DNA of 64,000 bases from Flavisolibacter ginsengisoli DSM 18119 (GTDB taxonomy: Bacteria; Bacteroidota; Bacteroidia; Chitinophagales; Chitinophagaceae): NCBI RefSeq assembly GCF_900129295.1, contig NZ_FQUU01000004.1, positions 62,001-126,000 on the forward strand, given 5' to 3'. The notes beneath the pieces are model-generated. The model was given only the letters and a program-made list of their open reading frames with translations. It was not told the origin of the DNA and made no database searches. Shown here one piece after another: positions 48,050-56,805 of this stretch. The position numbers were made by a program, and so were the translations under genes. How positions within the stretch are numbered: the first letter of the stretch is position 1; the number at the start of each line of letters is the position of its first letter.

Positions 48050-48071
48050 AAGCCCATCTTTCGATGGGCTT
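48050..48071 (-). terminator. Intrinsic terminator of the nrnA-FKBP operon
   Basis: Stem AAGCCCATC (48050-48058) and GATGGGCTT (48063-48071), loop TTTC, reading into TTTCTATTG on the minus strand, 27 bases after the FKBP stop codon. Confidence 0.8.
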
Positions 48072-48097
48072 CAAAGTTCGGAATTTTTTTAATACTA

Positions 48098-49084
48098 TTA
48101 TTGCTTTTGAGCTCTTGTCGTATCAATATTTCCCTGTGGATTTTGTGCTGGAGGCGTATCTGAGATATCAAGCAACTCCATTTCAAATACCAGGATCTCG
48201 TTTGGTCCAATCTTGGGACCGCTTCCATTTGGTCCATAAGCAAGCGTGGAAGGAATGTAAATATTTGCCTTACCACCTTTTGCCAGTTCTCTTGCTCCCA
48301 TATCAAAACCAGGTATTGATCCACCCATGCCTGCCTGTAAAGGAAAAGTGCCGGAGTCAAATACTTCACCTGATAATTTATGCCCTTTGTAGCGTACAGT
48401 ACCATACTGTCCAACTTTTAACTTTGGTCCCTGGCCCGGGTTGAGGATCTGTACATAAACACCCCAACTTGTTTTTTGAGCCTGGATATTATTCTTAGCC
48501 AGGTACGCTTCAATGGTTTTTGCGTCCTTGCTTACCATTGCCTGGGCTGCTGTATCTTTCTTAAACTTTTCAAGGCTTTCTTTTTCCATCTTATCTGCGT
48601 TCGCTATCCTGTCCTTATTAACAGCAGCCTGAGCTTCTTCAGGCGTCTTGAAAACTTCAAGCACCTTGATGGTAGTAATGAACTCCTGTCCTTTTTTGAT
48701 CTTAGCCTGCTCTGCCATCTGCGGGTTCTGCTTGATCAATGAATCCGTAGATTGCACCATATAGATGCTATCACCGTTTTTTGCATTCATAAAGATCTCC
48801 ATGATATTAGAGCCTATATCATTGTAGCTAAAGGTGGCTGGTATGGGCTGGATCTGGATGAACTGGGGTTGACCCATTTTGTAGGAACTATACAAAACAG
48901 AATCCTTTGTTTTCTGGATCACCTCAAACTTAACAATGTTGTTTTGTTTAATGGAATCACCTTTCCCATTACCAAAAACCTTATACGGTACACCTGCCTT
49001 TGTTTTTTTAAAATCAACGCTGTTGCATGCTGCAAAAAGCATAGCTACAGACAAAACACCTAGAATAGTTTTTGAAAATTGCAT
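48098..49084 (-). CDS. FKBP-type peptidyl-prolyl isomerase lipoprotein
   Basis: Lipobox MLFAAC (Cys20) and N-terminal dimer-like region with a degenerate FKBP-like half (GVPYKVFGNGKGDSI, then VKFEVIQKTKDSVLYSSY), a charged helical linker (about 150-210) and a C-terminal catalytic FKBP domain with GQYGTVRYKGHKLSGEVFDS, IPGFDMGARELAKGGKANIY and LAYGPNGSGPKIGPNEILVF. It speeds proline isomerisation of periplasmic or outer-membrane proteins. The tail (PAQNPQGNIDTTRAQKQ) is disordered. Lies 13 bases after nrnA on the same strand. Confidence 0.93.
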   Translation of the reverse strand: MQFSKTILGVLSVAMLFAACNSVDFKKTKAGVPYKVFGNGKGDSIKQNNIVKFEVIQKTKDSVLYSSYKMGQPQFIQIQPIPATFSYNDIGSNIMEIFMNAKNGDSIYMVQSTDSLIKQNPQMAEQAKIKKGQEFITTIKVLEVFKTPEEAQAAVNKDRIANADKMEKESLEKFKKDTAAQAMVSKDAKTIEAYLAKNNIQAQKTSWGVYVQILNPGQGPKLKVGQYGTVRYKGHKLSGEVFDSGTFPLQAGMGGSIPGFDMGARELAKGGKANIYIPSTLAYGPNGSGPKIGPNEILVFEMELLDISDTPPAQNPQGNIDTTRAQKQ

Positions 49085-49097
49085 TTGGATTGTTTAA

Positions 49098-50105
49098 TTA
49101 TTGTAAAAGAGAACTATTTTCTTTAATTGCATTTTTAAATTTCTGAACAGTTTCCTGCAAAGAAGCAGAATCATTTCCGCCGGATGCATTATAATGGCCA
49201 CCGCCATTAAAATATTTGCGGGCAAATGTATTACAGTCAAACTGACCTTTGCTCCTGAATGACCATTTTCTTTCTTCATCCCTGTCAATGACACAGCCTA
49301 CAAGTTTGATTCCCTGTATAGATAATGGATAATTTACCAAACCCTCTGTATCTCCTGTTTTGATCTCATATTTAAGCAATTCTATCTTAGATATATAGAT
49401 CAGAGCAGTGTTAAGCTCATAAAATATCTCCATCCTGTTCGTGAGTACATGACCAAGGAAACGAAGCCTGTTCTCCAGGAAATTGTCATACAGTGCTTCA
49501 TGAACCTTTGTATGCTCCAGGCCGTGTTCCTTTAAAGCGGCTACCATATGATGCACATTGGCGGTGGTAGATGAAAAGCGGAAGGAACCAGTATCAGCAA
49601 CTACCCCGGCATACAGGCATTCTGATATTACTTTATTGATCTTATCCCTGTGACCGGAATTGACAATCAGGTCATAGATCATTTCGCAGGTAGAGCTTTT
49701 CCCAGTATTGGAAATACCATAATTGAAAGAAGCGCAATCAGGCTCCTGGTGGTGGTCTATCAATATTTTTACGCAATCAATGGCCGCAAGTTTTGGAGCC
49801 ATGGACTTGGCCCTGCTGAAATGATTGTGATCCAGGCAAAATAACCATTCTGTCCGGTCAAGAATTTCGTTGGCTTCCACCTTATTCAGTTCATAATCCA
49901 GCACCTCGCTGACACCATCCATCCAGTTCAGCCAACGGGCCCAGTTGGTTGGAGATATGACAATGACATCATGCCCAAATTCCTTTAGAAAATGAAACAA
50001 TGCCAATGCCGAGCCCATAGCATCGGCATCAGGTTTCTGATGCATAGTAATCACGACGCGCTTTGGGTCCTTCAATTGACCATATATTTCCTGTATTGCC
50101 TGCAT
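49098..50105 (-). CDS. nrnA: NrnA-type DHH phosphoesterase (oligoribonuclease/pAp phosphatase)
   Basis: DHH/DHHA1 phosphoesterase: MHQKPDADAMGSALAL, CLDHNHFSRA, ILIDHHQEPD (the DHH box) and VADTGSFRFSSTT carry the metal ligands; the DHHA1 part ends in FARKYFNGGGHYNASGG. It degrades nanoRNAs and dephosphorylates 3'-phosphoadenosine-5'-phosphate. I use ATG 50105 (335 aa); an upstream ATG at 50117 overlaps a -7 box. It shares a transcript with the FKBP gene. Confidence 0.93.
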   Translation of the reverse strand: MQAIQEIYGQLKDPKRVVITMHQKPDADAMGSALALFHFLKEFGHDVIVISPTNWARWLNWMDGVSEVLDYELNKVEANEILDRTEWLFCLDHNHFSRAKSMAPKLAAIDCVKILIDHHQEPDCASFNYGISNTGKSSTCEMIYDLIVNSGHRDKINKVISECLYAGVVADTGSFRFSSTTANVHHMVAALKEHGLEHTKVHEALYDNFLENRLRFLGHVLTNRMEIFYELNTALIYISKIELLKYEIKTGDTEGLVNYPLSIQGIKLVGCVIDRDEERKWSFRSKGQFDCNTFARKYFNGGGHYNASGGNDSASLQETVQKFKNAIKENSSLLQ

Positions 50106-50114
50106 AAAGAGCGG

Positions 50115-50122
50115 CAAAAGTA
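50115..50122 (-). promoter_or_regulatory. Putative nrnA -7 box TACTTTTG
   Basis: Minus-strand TAnnTTTG match only 9 bases before the ATG at 50105, implying a very short leader. Confidence 0.4.
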
Positions 50123-50292
50123 GGGCAAAGTTTGTTGTTTCGCTTTTAGTATAGCAGGATTAGGCTTTTTATTAAGTTTCCATCCAGGTATGCCTGTCAA
50201 ATGGCCTTTCCAGCCTACATTATGAAGTCATTGACGCTTGTTCATAGAAACTCCAGTCAGGTGTTTATTAGAATAGTTTGTATCTTTTTGAT

Positions 50293-50871
50293 ATGGATCA
50301 GGGTCTTATAACGACCATAGCCATGGGAATTGCCCTCAGCGCCACTGCAGGCTTCAGGGTATTCCTTCCTATGCTTGCAGCAGCTGTAGCAGGCCATTTT
50401 AATATAATACACCTGCCACCAGATATGGGGTGGCTAAGCAGTTGGACATCTATTATATGCTTCGCAACGGCCGCAATAGCGGAAATAGCCGCTTATTACA
50501 TACCATTTATTGATAACCTGCTTGATACGATCGCTACACCCTTGTCGGTGGCAGCGGGAACATTACTTGCGTTTTCCATACTTCCCCTTTCCGGCCAGGA
50601 ACCCATTGTCAGGTGGGGACTTGCCTTCCTGGCGGGTGGTTCCACTGCCGGTACTATCCAGTTGGGAACCGGCCTGTTGCGGTTGTTAAGCAGTAAGGCA
50701 ACCATTGGCACCGGAAATGCAGTAGTGGCTACAACCGAGAATGTCGCTGCAGTTACAAGCTCCTTATTAAGCTTTGTCATTCCTGTCATGGTGGCATTGC
50801 TACTTTTGATCTTATGTGTTTGGGTTGTCGCAAGACTATTTAAAAGAATAACCCGCAGACGACCCCTCTGA
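50293..50871 (+). CDS. DUF4126 membrane protein
   Basis: About five hydrophobic segments in 192 aa: ATAGFRVFLPMLAAAVAGHF, SIICFATAAIAEIAAYYIPF, GTLLAFSILPL, WGLAFLAGGSTAGTIQLGTG and a long C-terminal helix ending in a basic tail (RLFKRITRRRPL). The opening TAGFRVFLPM and IDNLLDTIATPLSVAAGTLL are marks of DUF4126. Function unknown; probably in the inner membrane. ATG 50293 is preferred to a TTG at 50278. It stands alone. Confidence 0.88.
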   Translation: MDQGLITTIAMGIALSATAGFRVFLPMLAAAVAGHFNIIHLPPDMGWLSSWTSIICFATAAIAEIAAYYIPFIDNLLDTIATPLSVAAGTLLAFSILPLSGQEPIVRWGLAFLAGGSTAGTIQLGTGLLRLLSSKATIGTGNAVVATTENVAAVTSSLLSFVIPVMVALLLLILCVWVVARLFKRITRRRPL

Positions 50872-51022
50872 TTTCAATGTCTAAAGCATCATTACTTTTT
50901 ATATAAAGTAGTATTGCAAGCAGCTACCAATACAATATTGATAACCAATGCTTAATTAATATAATCATTATTACACCTTCCTCCTATTCACCATTAAGGC
51001 CAGTTGATAGTTACTTCATACC

Positions 51023-51110
51023 TACCTCCTATCAACAGTATAGTAACGGTATAGATACTCCGTGCTGGTACGGAGTATCTATACCGTAGATAGGTAGTTG
51101 ATAGGAAGTA
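51023..51110. repeat. Nested palindromic element in a 423-base gap
   Basis: A perfect 18-bp inverted repeat (51046-51063 and 51070-51087, beginning ACGGTATAG, 6-base loop GCTGGT) sits inside outer arms 51023-51036 and 51097-51110 (14 bp, one mismatch, containing CCTATCAAC/GTTGATAGG). GTTGATAG occurs again at 51003-51010. No T-run follows, so it is not a simple terminator. The gap 50872-51294 holds nothing else but the ndk promoter box. Likely a REP/MITE-like repeat or a structured RNA. Confidence 0.7.
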
Positions 51111-51261
51111 AAGCAGGCGAAACTATATGGTAAGTGATATTTATGGTAGGGTGTTAGGACAAACTGTCAGCTCTGCAATAATCAAACAACAGCATGTTAA
51201 GTTTTGAACAACACTCTTGATTACTAAACCACAGAACGTTAGCTAATCGATAAGTTCTCCC

Positions 51262-51269
51262 TATTTTTG
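51262..51269 (+). promoter_or_regulatory. Putative ndk -7 box TATTTTTG
   Basis: Exact TAnnTTTG match 25 bases before the ndk ATG. Confidence 0.4.
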
Positions 51270-51294
51270 CGGCCAAATTTGAAAAATAAGAGTA

Positions 51295-51711
51295 ATGACT
51301 AACAGAACATTTACAATGATTAAGCCTGATGCCATGAAGAATGGCCATGCAGGTGCTATATTGGATAAGATCATTAAATCGGGATTTCGTATCGTGGCAT
51401 TGAAGCAAACCAAATTGACAGAAGAGAAAGCCGGTGAGTTCTACGCGGTACATAAGGCAAGGCCTTTTTACGGCGAGTTAGTGGAATTCATGAGCAGTGG
51501 TGTGATCATAGCGGCTATTCTTGAAAAAGATAATGCAGTTGCAGATTTCAGAACTCTGATAGGTGCCACCGATCCTTCCAAGGCGGATGAAGGGACAATC
51601 AGGAAACTTTTCGCTACTTCTGTAGGCGAAAATGCAGTACACGGGAGTGACAGTGATGAAAATGCAAAGATCGAAGGTGATTTCTTCTTCTCCGGACTGG
51701 AGCAGTTCTAA
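51295..51711 (+). CDS. ndk: Nucleoside-diphosphate kinase
   Basis: Moves the terminal phosphate from ATP to other nucleoside diphosphates through a phosphohistidine. Landmarks: [20 protein letters not shown] (nucleotide-binding Lys), [19 protein letters not shown], an [18 protein letters not shown] stretch and the active site His116 in [12 protein letters not shown]. 138 aa is typical of the family. Single gene with its own -7 box and a strong terminator after it. Confidence 0.97.
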   Translation: MTNRTFTMIKPDAMKNGHAGAILDKIIKSGFRIVALKQTKLTEEKAGEFYAVHKARPFYGELVEFMSSGVIIAAILEKDNAVADFRTLIGATDPSKADEGTIRKLFATSVGENAVHGSDSDENAKIEGDFFFSGLEQF

Positions 51712-51730
51712 TGCTTTCGGTATTTCCAAT

Positions 51731-51769
51731 AAAAAAAGGTTGATGGTTTGCAAGCCATCAACCTTTTTT
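51731..51769. terminator. Bidirectional terminator between ndk and TraB gene
   Basis: GGTTGATGG (51738-51746) pairs with CCATCAACC (51755-51763), preceded by seven A and followed by six T, so each strand ends in a T-run. It lies 19 bases after ndk and beyond the end of the convergent TraB gene. Confidence 0.88.
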
Positions 51770-51833
51770 ATAATATTTGATCTATCTTTTGATGAAACAG
51801 TATTAATATAATTTCAATTCCTGTTTTCTTTGA

Positions 51834-52751
51834 TCAGATCTCTTTGGTTTTCTTCCTGATCATTTTATTTTCCACAGGCTCCACTTTATACCCTGCTTTT
51901 CTCAACAAATTTATCACTCCCCTGTCTCCAGGCAAATGACCTGCACCCACTGCTACTACCAACGACTTGCCGGGCAACAAACCATCGAGCTTCCTGGCCC
52001 AGTTAGCATTGCGGTTGTATAAAAGCATATCAGCAAAATTCTTGATGCCCAGGTCTTCATTTTTGGTGAGCTCTTCCATTTTATCCAATTGTTGATCCCG
52101 GTAAGCGTTGGTCAGTGTCTGCATTTCATTGTCTTCGTTTTTATTACCTTCCTCTACCATTTTTACCAGTTGCTTTGCCTGGAAACCGTAAGGAATGCTA
52201 TCGAATATGCTCATTTGATATTCCATAGTTTCCATTCCTTTTATGCCCACATCATTCCTTTTGGCTTCTTTCATGATCAGTTGCTCCATGGATATCATAT
52301 TGTCGCAAGCCCCTGCCTGCTTTTCCATGATCATAGATGCTGCCAGGAGAGGCTTGTAAGTTTCCAGCATGGAAAAAGGAATCATGGAGCTATTTTCTTT
52401 GAAATAGTTTTTTACTTTTTCATACTCTTCTTTTGAAAGAAGATCAGATAACGTGGTGTCATTTCTCATCTTCATTTTGGTCATGGCGGCCATCATTTCA
52501 AATAGGTTGTCCATGTCCAGTTCCAAATACACATTATCGGCCTTGCGAATGGCATTTACCAGACTATCACTCAGGTCAATATCATCAGCACAAAGCATAT
52601 GCATGGTTCCGAAAAGATAGGATGGCTGCACAATATTCTTACCCGTAATGCGCCATAGCAATGTGTTGTTGGCTGATGTTTTCTTTACAGGCTGACCATT
52701 GGCTACAAATGCAATTATAGCCAGTACCCCAAGCCACAGAATTCTTTTCAT
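51834..52751 (-). CDS. TraB/GumN-family protein
   Basis: Signal peptide (LWLGVLAIIAFVANG-Q). The TraB/GumN pattern is complete: SYLFGTMHMLCADD (first GTMH box), NVYLELDMDN, IKGMETMEYQM (second Glu), YNRNANWARKLDGLL and VAVGAGHLPGDRGVINLLRK (GAGH box). The family shares the fold of Tiki-type metalloproteases, and the paired GxxH/GAGHLxG motifs fit metal binding. Substrate unknown; probably periplasmic. Follows the ATP-grasp gene by 60 bases. Confidence 0.92.
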   Translation of the reverse strand: MKRILWLGVLAIIAFVANGQPVKKTSANNTLLWRITGKNIVQPSYLFGTMHMLCADDIDLSDSLVNAIRKADNVYLELDMDNLFEMMAAMTKMKMRNDTTLSDLLSKEEYEKVKNYFKENSSMIPFSMLETYKPLLAASMIMEKQAGACDNMISMEQLIMKEAKRNDVGIKGMETMEYQMSIFDSIPYGFQAKQLVKMVEEGNKNEDNEMQTLTNAYRDQQLDKMEELTKNEDLGIKNFADMLLYNRNANWARKLDGLLPGKSLVVAVGAGHLPGDRGVINLLRKAGYKVEPVENKMIRKKTKEI

Positions 52752-52811
52752 GTGAGCAATTTACGTTTTCAATTGAATAACAAAATGGTAAGATCCACAG
52801 TTTAACAAGGA

Positions 52812-53852
52812 CTAATAAAAAACCTCTGTCCAGTAGCGGGAAAACCTTGTACCCCATTTTACATTCAACTCTGATGGATCAATGTCAAGTCCCATTTCCT
52901 GCTTGATAGCTAATAAGGGAAGGTTTACGCCCGCCCCCAGTGCAGCTACAATGGTACCCTGTACCCGGGGGTTTACCTCTACCAACAAAGGTTTGCCTGA
53001 AGCTGATCTTTTTAACTGGATGCCTATATTGCCATGCAGGCCTATAAGAGATATGAGTCTTTTGCAGTAATCAATGATGTCATTGTCATTCACAAACTGG
53101 CCCTGCACACTAATACCATTGATCATTTTTGTGCGCAGCCTTGGAACAATCAGTTTAGCTTCTCCATTTTGTGCCAGGCAGTCTATGGAATATTCTTCTG
53201 CAGGCAAATACTCTGTAACCAGCAACTCGGGGAATGCCTGTGATGAAAGGATCTTTAAGGCATGTGCGTATGTGATGAAGACTGTAAATGGTTTGTTTTT
53301 AAACAACTCGTCAGATTCATTGATGGAATCAGATACTACCCTGAAGCCCCTGCTGCCGTTGGAAAGAGAAGGCTTAAAACAAAATGATCGTTGCGGATGC
53401 CCCAGTTCGTAGGCGGCGTGTATAAATTCTTCTGTTGTCCTGGCAATATGAAATCCAGGAAGCTCGAATCCTTTTGTTTGCAGGAAACGGTAACAGGCTG
53501 ATTTATCATTGGAGCTCCTGATAGCCTCTGCAGATGACACCAACACTTTCGTACCCTGTAGTTCAAATGCCTGTTTATTTATTGAAAGCGGGAATAATTC
53601 TTTGGTGACCAGGGGCAACAAAATATCGATCTTTTGATCATGACATATCTCCAACAATTTATCCGTATACTGCGGATCATCAGCCATTGGCACCTGGATA
53701 AATTGATGATGCAGATACCTGCCTATGGCATTAGGATCTGCATCTGCTACCAGGAGGTTTATGGAAGGATCGCTAAGCAGGCATTTGATGATACCAGGCG
53801 CACCAGGTGCTCCTGCACCTGTCATTAATACATTCAATGCTTTTGCTGGCAT
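52812..53852 (-). CDS. ATP-grasp enzyme (carbamoyl-phosphate-synthase-like)
   Basis: 346 aa with an N-terminal Rossmann-like preATP-grasp part (VLMTGAGAPGAPGIIKCLL), a lid region (SFCFKPSLSNGSRGFRVVSD), and the Mg-ATP site toward the end (GKPLLVEVNPRVQGTIVAAL). Such enzymes join a carboxylate to an amine or thiol with ATP. The two substrates cannot be inferred. The gene starts 14 bases after the UbiD gene, so the two are cotranscribed; a peptide or cofactor-ligation role next to a decarboxylase is possible. Confidence 0.85.
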   Translation of the reverse strand: MPAKALNVLMTGAGAPGAPGIIKCLLSDPSINLLVADADPNAIGRYLHHQFIQVPMADDPQYTDKLLEICHDQKIDILLPLVTKELFPLSINKQAFELQGTKVLVSSAEAIRSSNDKSACYRFLQTKGFELPGFHIARTTEEFIHAAYELGHPQRSFCFKPSLSNGSRGFRVVSDSINESDELFKNKPFTVFITYAHALKILSSQAFPELLVTEYLPAEEYSIDCLAQNGEAKLIVPRLRTKMINGISVQGQFVNDNDIIDYCKRLISLIGLHGNIGIQLKRSASGKPLLVEVNPRVQGTIVAALGAGVNLPLLAIKQEMGLDIDPSELNVKWGTRFSRYWTEVFY

Positions 53853-53866
53853 CTGTTGGTTTTTGA

Positions 53867-55795
53867 TTAAGCCTGGACCACAGCTTCCAATCCATACACC
53901 TGGTCCTGGAACTTGAGTGAAGGTGAAGGTAAGAATTCTCCTAATCCAAGCTTATCCCATTTGGCATCTACCGATTTGATGGTAGCTTCATCTGAAACGA
54001 TAATATTTGGCCAGTCCCGCTGGAAGTTGTCCATTTCTTTGCTTTTAATGGTTCCATCAAGGCCCATGCAGGAATAGGTTTTTGATTCATCAATACTAGA
54101 AGGACGTTGAACGAGGGTATTGTCTCTTTTAGGATCCAGGTTATTGCAAAAGCGCCATAAGGCTACTGTAAGGTCATTGGCATTGACAGTATGCTCTACA
54201 TAAAGCACCATTTTCACTGCTTCCATTTCAGGAGCCTGGCAAAGCTGTTGATGTAAATCCCTGACCTGGCCTTTCTTTGATTTCTTTACAGAAATCACCA
54301 ATACCGGGATATCTTTTTTCAGCAGGGAAGTATTTACTGCGTGTACCTCATCAAACTTGTCAGCAATAGTATTCAGCCAGTCATTATTTATAGATTTCCA
54401 TGCGCTTGTATCATCTTTTTCTTCTTCATACTTTGCTGTACCGTCGATACACATTTTGCCACCAAATCCAAGCTTGCTGCAGCTATGATCCAGGACATCC
54501 ATTGGTCCCTGGGAAAAATAAATATCTGCTGCCGGGTCAAGGTTGCTGAATGCATATTGGGCTAATTTCTCATAGTCCTGTATCTGCACCCCGGTATCTG
54601 CCACCACCAGTATCTTATTGAACATCATCTGCCCTGCTCCCCACATAGCATTCATCACTTTTTGTCCCTGCCCTGCATATTCTTTTTTGATCTGGGCAAT
54701 GACCAGGTTATGGAATACACCTTCCACCGGCATATCCATGTCCACGATCTCAGGCACCATGGTCATTTTCATTGGTGCCAGGAATATTCGCTCAGTAGCC
54801 TTTCCCAGCCAGGCATCTTCCTGCGGGGGTATTCCAACAATTGTAGCAGGATAGACAGCGCCTTGTTTATGCGTGATGCAGGTAATATGAAAGCGAGGAT
54901 ACCAATCAGGCAAAGAATAATAGCCGGTATGGTCTCCAAAAGGACCTTCCCAGATCAGTTCATCTGCGGGATCAACATAACCTTCAATTACAAAATCAGC
55001 ATCTGCAGGCACTTCTATTTCAGGTTGTGTTATACATTTTACCAGCTCTACTTTTTTCTTACGAAGGAAGCCAGCCAGCATGTATTCATCAACATTCTCT
55101 GGTAAAGGAGCTGTGGCTGAATAAGCATAGGCAGGATCTCCACCCAATGCAACAGCTACAGGCATTTTCCTACCGAGCTTTTTATATTCATTGAAATGCT
55201 TTGCTGAAACTTTGTGCTTATGCCAGTGCATCCCGGTTAATTGTGGTCCGAATACCTGCATACGGTACATGCCCACATTACGGGTAGATGTAGATGGGTC
55301 TTTTGTATGGATCACGGGGAGTGTAACAAACGGACCACCATCTTTAGGCCAGCAGGTAATTACTGGCAATTTGGAAATATCAGCATCCTTTCCCTGCCAA
55401 ACCACCTGTTGGCATTCTCCTCTTCCTGATCGGACCTTCGGCATCCAGCTGGCGAACTGCCCGAGCTTAGGCAGCAATTTTAATTTATCAACTATGCTTT
55501 CTTTAGGAGAAGCAAGCATTTTAAAAAGAGCTTCAATATCATGAGCTACATCATCCAGGTGATTGACACCCAATGCCAGGCACATTCTTTTTTCACTGCC
55601 ATAGGCATTCATCAATACAGGAAAATCGTAGCCGGTATTTTCGAAAAGCAAGGCCTTGCCACCGCCGGGAGTTTTGCTGATGCGGTCTGTGATCTCTGCT
55701 ATTTCCAATTTGGGATCGACGTATTCTTTGATGCGAACCAGTTCGCCCTCACGTTCCAATACATCTATGAACTGCTGTTGATTTTTATATGCCAT
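53867..55795 (-). CDS. UbiD-family decarboxylase (menaquinone-type, large form)
   Basis: 642 aa, the long UbiD form common in this phylum. Visible marks: LLFENTGYDFPVLMNAYGSE, GKDADISKLPVITCWPKDGG, DPSTSTRNVGMYRMQVFGPQ, EGPFGDHTGYYSLPDWYP (the central motif) and VGIPPQEDAWLGKATERI. UbiD enzymes need prenylated FMN made by UbiX and remove carboxyl groups from aromatic or enoic acids. A role in menaquinone synthesis is commonly assigned but unproven. First gene of an operon with the ATP-grasp gene. Confidence 0.9.
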   Translation of the reverse strand: MAYKNQQQFIDVLEREGELVRIKEYVDPKLEIAEITDRISKTPGGGKALLFENTGYDFPVLMNAYGSEKRMCLALGVNHLDDVAHDIEALFKMLASPKESIVDKLKLLPKLGQFASWMPKVRSGRGECQQVVWQGKDADISKLPVITCWPKDGGPFVTLPVIHTKDPSTSTRNVGMYRMQVFGPQLTGMHWHKHKVSAKHFNEYKKLGRKMPVAVALGGDPAYAYSATAPLPENVDEYMLAGFLRKKKVELVKCITQPEIEVPADADFVIEGYVDPADELIWEGPFGDHTGYYSLPDWYPRFHITCITHKQGAVYPATIVGIPPQEDAWLGKATERIFLAPMKMTMVPEIVDMDMPVEGVFHNLVIAQIKKEYAGQGQKVMNAMWGAGQMMFNKILVVADTGVQIQDYEKLAQYAFSNLDPAADIYFSQGPMDVLDHSCSKLGFGGKMCIDGTAKYEEEKDDTSAWKSINNDWLNTIADKFDEVHAVNTSLLKKDIPVLVISVKKSKKGQVRDLHQQLCQAPEMEAVKMVLYVEHTVNANDLTVALWRFCNNLDPKRDNTLVQRPSSIDESKTYSCMGLDGTIKSKEMDNFQRDWPNIIVSDEATIKSVDAKWDKLGLGEFLPSPSLKFQDQVYGLEAVVQA

Positions 55796-55802
55796 GAGAC
55801 CC

Positions 55803-55810
55803 CAAAAGTA
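55803..55810 (-). promoter_or_regulatory. Putative -7 box TACTTTTG for the UbiD operon
   Basis: Minus-strand TAnnTTTG match only 7 bases before the UbiD gene ATG. Confidence 0.4.
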
Positions 55811-55846
55811 GGAACCGATGACTTATAAATTCATGAGAATTGTTAT

Positions 55847-56683
55847 TTAGAAAACTTTAGGGCATCCATAACCTCCACGTCCACCACTTTTGCCTTCCCC
55901 TCCACCAAGGGCGAAGGAAAGATGCAGACCCGAAAAATAGTAATAATCCTTTGCCTTGGGATTGCCGCGTGTAAACCCTTTGGTTGGGTAAGCTGGATTG
56001 CCTATTTCATCACCCCTGTAGGACAGATCCACGGACTGCTGGCCCTTACCTGCTAAAAGATCGGCAGGATCTGCATAGCCACCACTTACATCATCAAGAT
56101 AATCAGTAAAGGTTTTGCGAAGGCCCACTTCAAGGCCTATTTGCACCCTGTCGCTAATGGCATATTTTATACCTGCGCCAAAAGGAAGCGAGAGTTGCGT
56201 CAATGTGTAAGGTTTTTCCGGATATCCTTGCAAACCCTGGCCTTCGGTGCTGAGAGGTTGCAGGTACACTTTAGTTTGGGTAGAGTCGTAAGTAAAAGGA
56301 TTGAAATGAAAAAGAGCAAGACCACCAAAAACATAAGGCGTCCAGCGGGTATCATCTATATTAAAAATATCATACTGAGCAAGCACACTGAATTCAGTGA
56401 TTTTTGACTGGAAACTTAAATTGCGGGCTATTAATTCAGGCTTGTCGCTAAGGCTATCTGCACCTGCAATTTTTCCCAGGGTCAAACCTGTCCTGATACT
56501 GAATCTTTGTGCAATGGGAAAAGATGCGGTGATACCAAAAGCAGCTTTTGAGCTTTTATATAATTTATCGGTAAGGTCGCCCTGGTAATTGGATAAGCCC
56601 CCGAAAATTCCCAATCTAACCTGGCTAAATGATGGTAAAGTGATAATGGATACAAGAAAATAAACAATGGTTTTTCGCATCAA
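55847..56683 (-). CDS. DUF6089-like outer-membrane beta-barrel protein
   Basis: Signal peptide MMRKTIVYFLVSIITLPSFS-Q. The mature part alternates polar and hydrophobic residues with aromatic girdles in eight or so strands: VRLGIFGGLSNYQGDLTDK, TASFPIAQRFSIRTGLTLGK, YDIFNIDDTRWTPYVFGGLA, LSLPFGAGIKYAISDRVQIG and LEVGLRKTFTDYLDDVSGGY. This is the DUF6089-type porin-like barrel found across Bacteroidota. The end is glycine-rich (GGGEGKSGGRGGYGCPKVF). Role unknown. Confidence 0.85.
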   Translation of the reverse strand: MMRKTIVYFLVSIITLPSFSQVRLGIFGGLSNYQGDLTDKLYKSSKAAFGITASFPIAQRFSIRTGLTLGKIAGADSLSDKPELIARNLSFQSKITEFSVLAQYDIFNIDDTRWTPYVFGGLALFHFNPFTYDSTQTKVYLQPLSTEGQGLQGYPEKPYTLTQLSLPFGAGIKYAISDRVQIGLEVGLRKTFTDYLDDVSGGYADPADLLAGKGQQSVDLSYRGDEIGNPAYPTKGFTRGNPKAKDYYYFSGLHLSFALGGGEGKSGGRGGYGCPKVF

Positions 56684-56706
56684 AGGGAAATTTTATTCCT
56701 ATTTAA

Positions 56707-56714
56707 CAAATTTA
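56707..56714 (-). promoter_or_regulatory. Putative -7 box TAAATTTG
   Basis: Minus-strand TAnnTTTG match 23 bases before the barrel protein ATG. Confidence 0.35.
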
Positions 56715-56805
56715 AGGCCGCTTTATTGTACTAAAGGCATTAAAAGCACTTTTGAGAATCAAGTTTCTGCAATTCAAACGGCCAGCAGCAGACAACATAC
56801 GTGTC

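Noticed and set aside
48064-48444. 126-codon plus-strand open frame over the FKBP gene end
   Set aside because: Antisense to the conserved FKBP catalytic domain and covers a minus-strand terminator.
53867-55828. Several 60-147-codon plus-strand frames opposite the UbiD gene
   Set aside because: All are antisense to a full conserved coding sequence and show no protein-like features.
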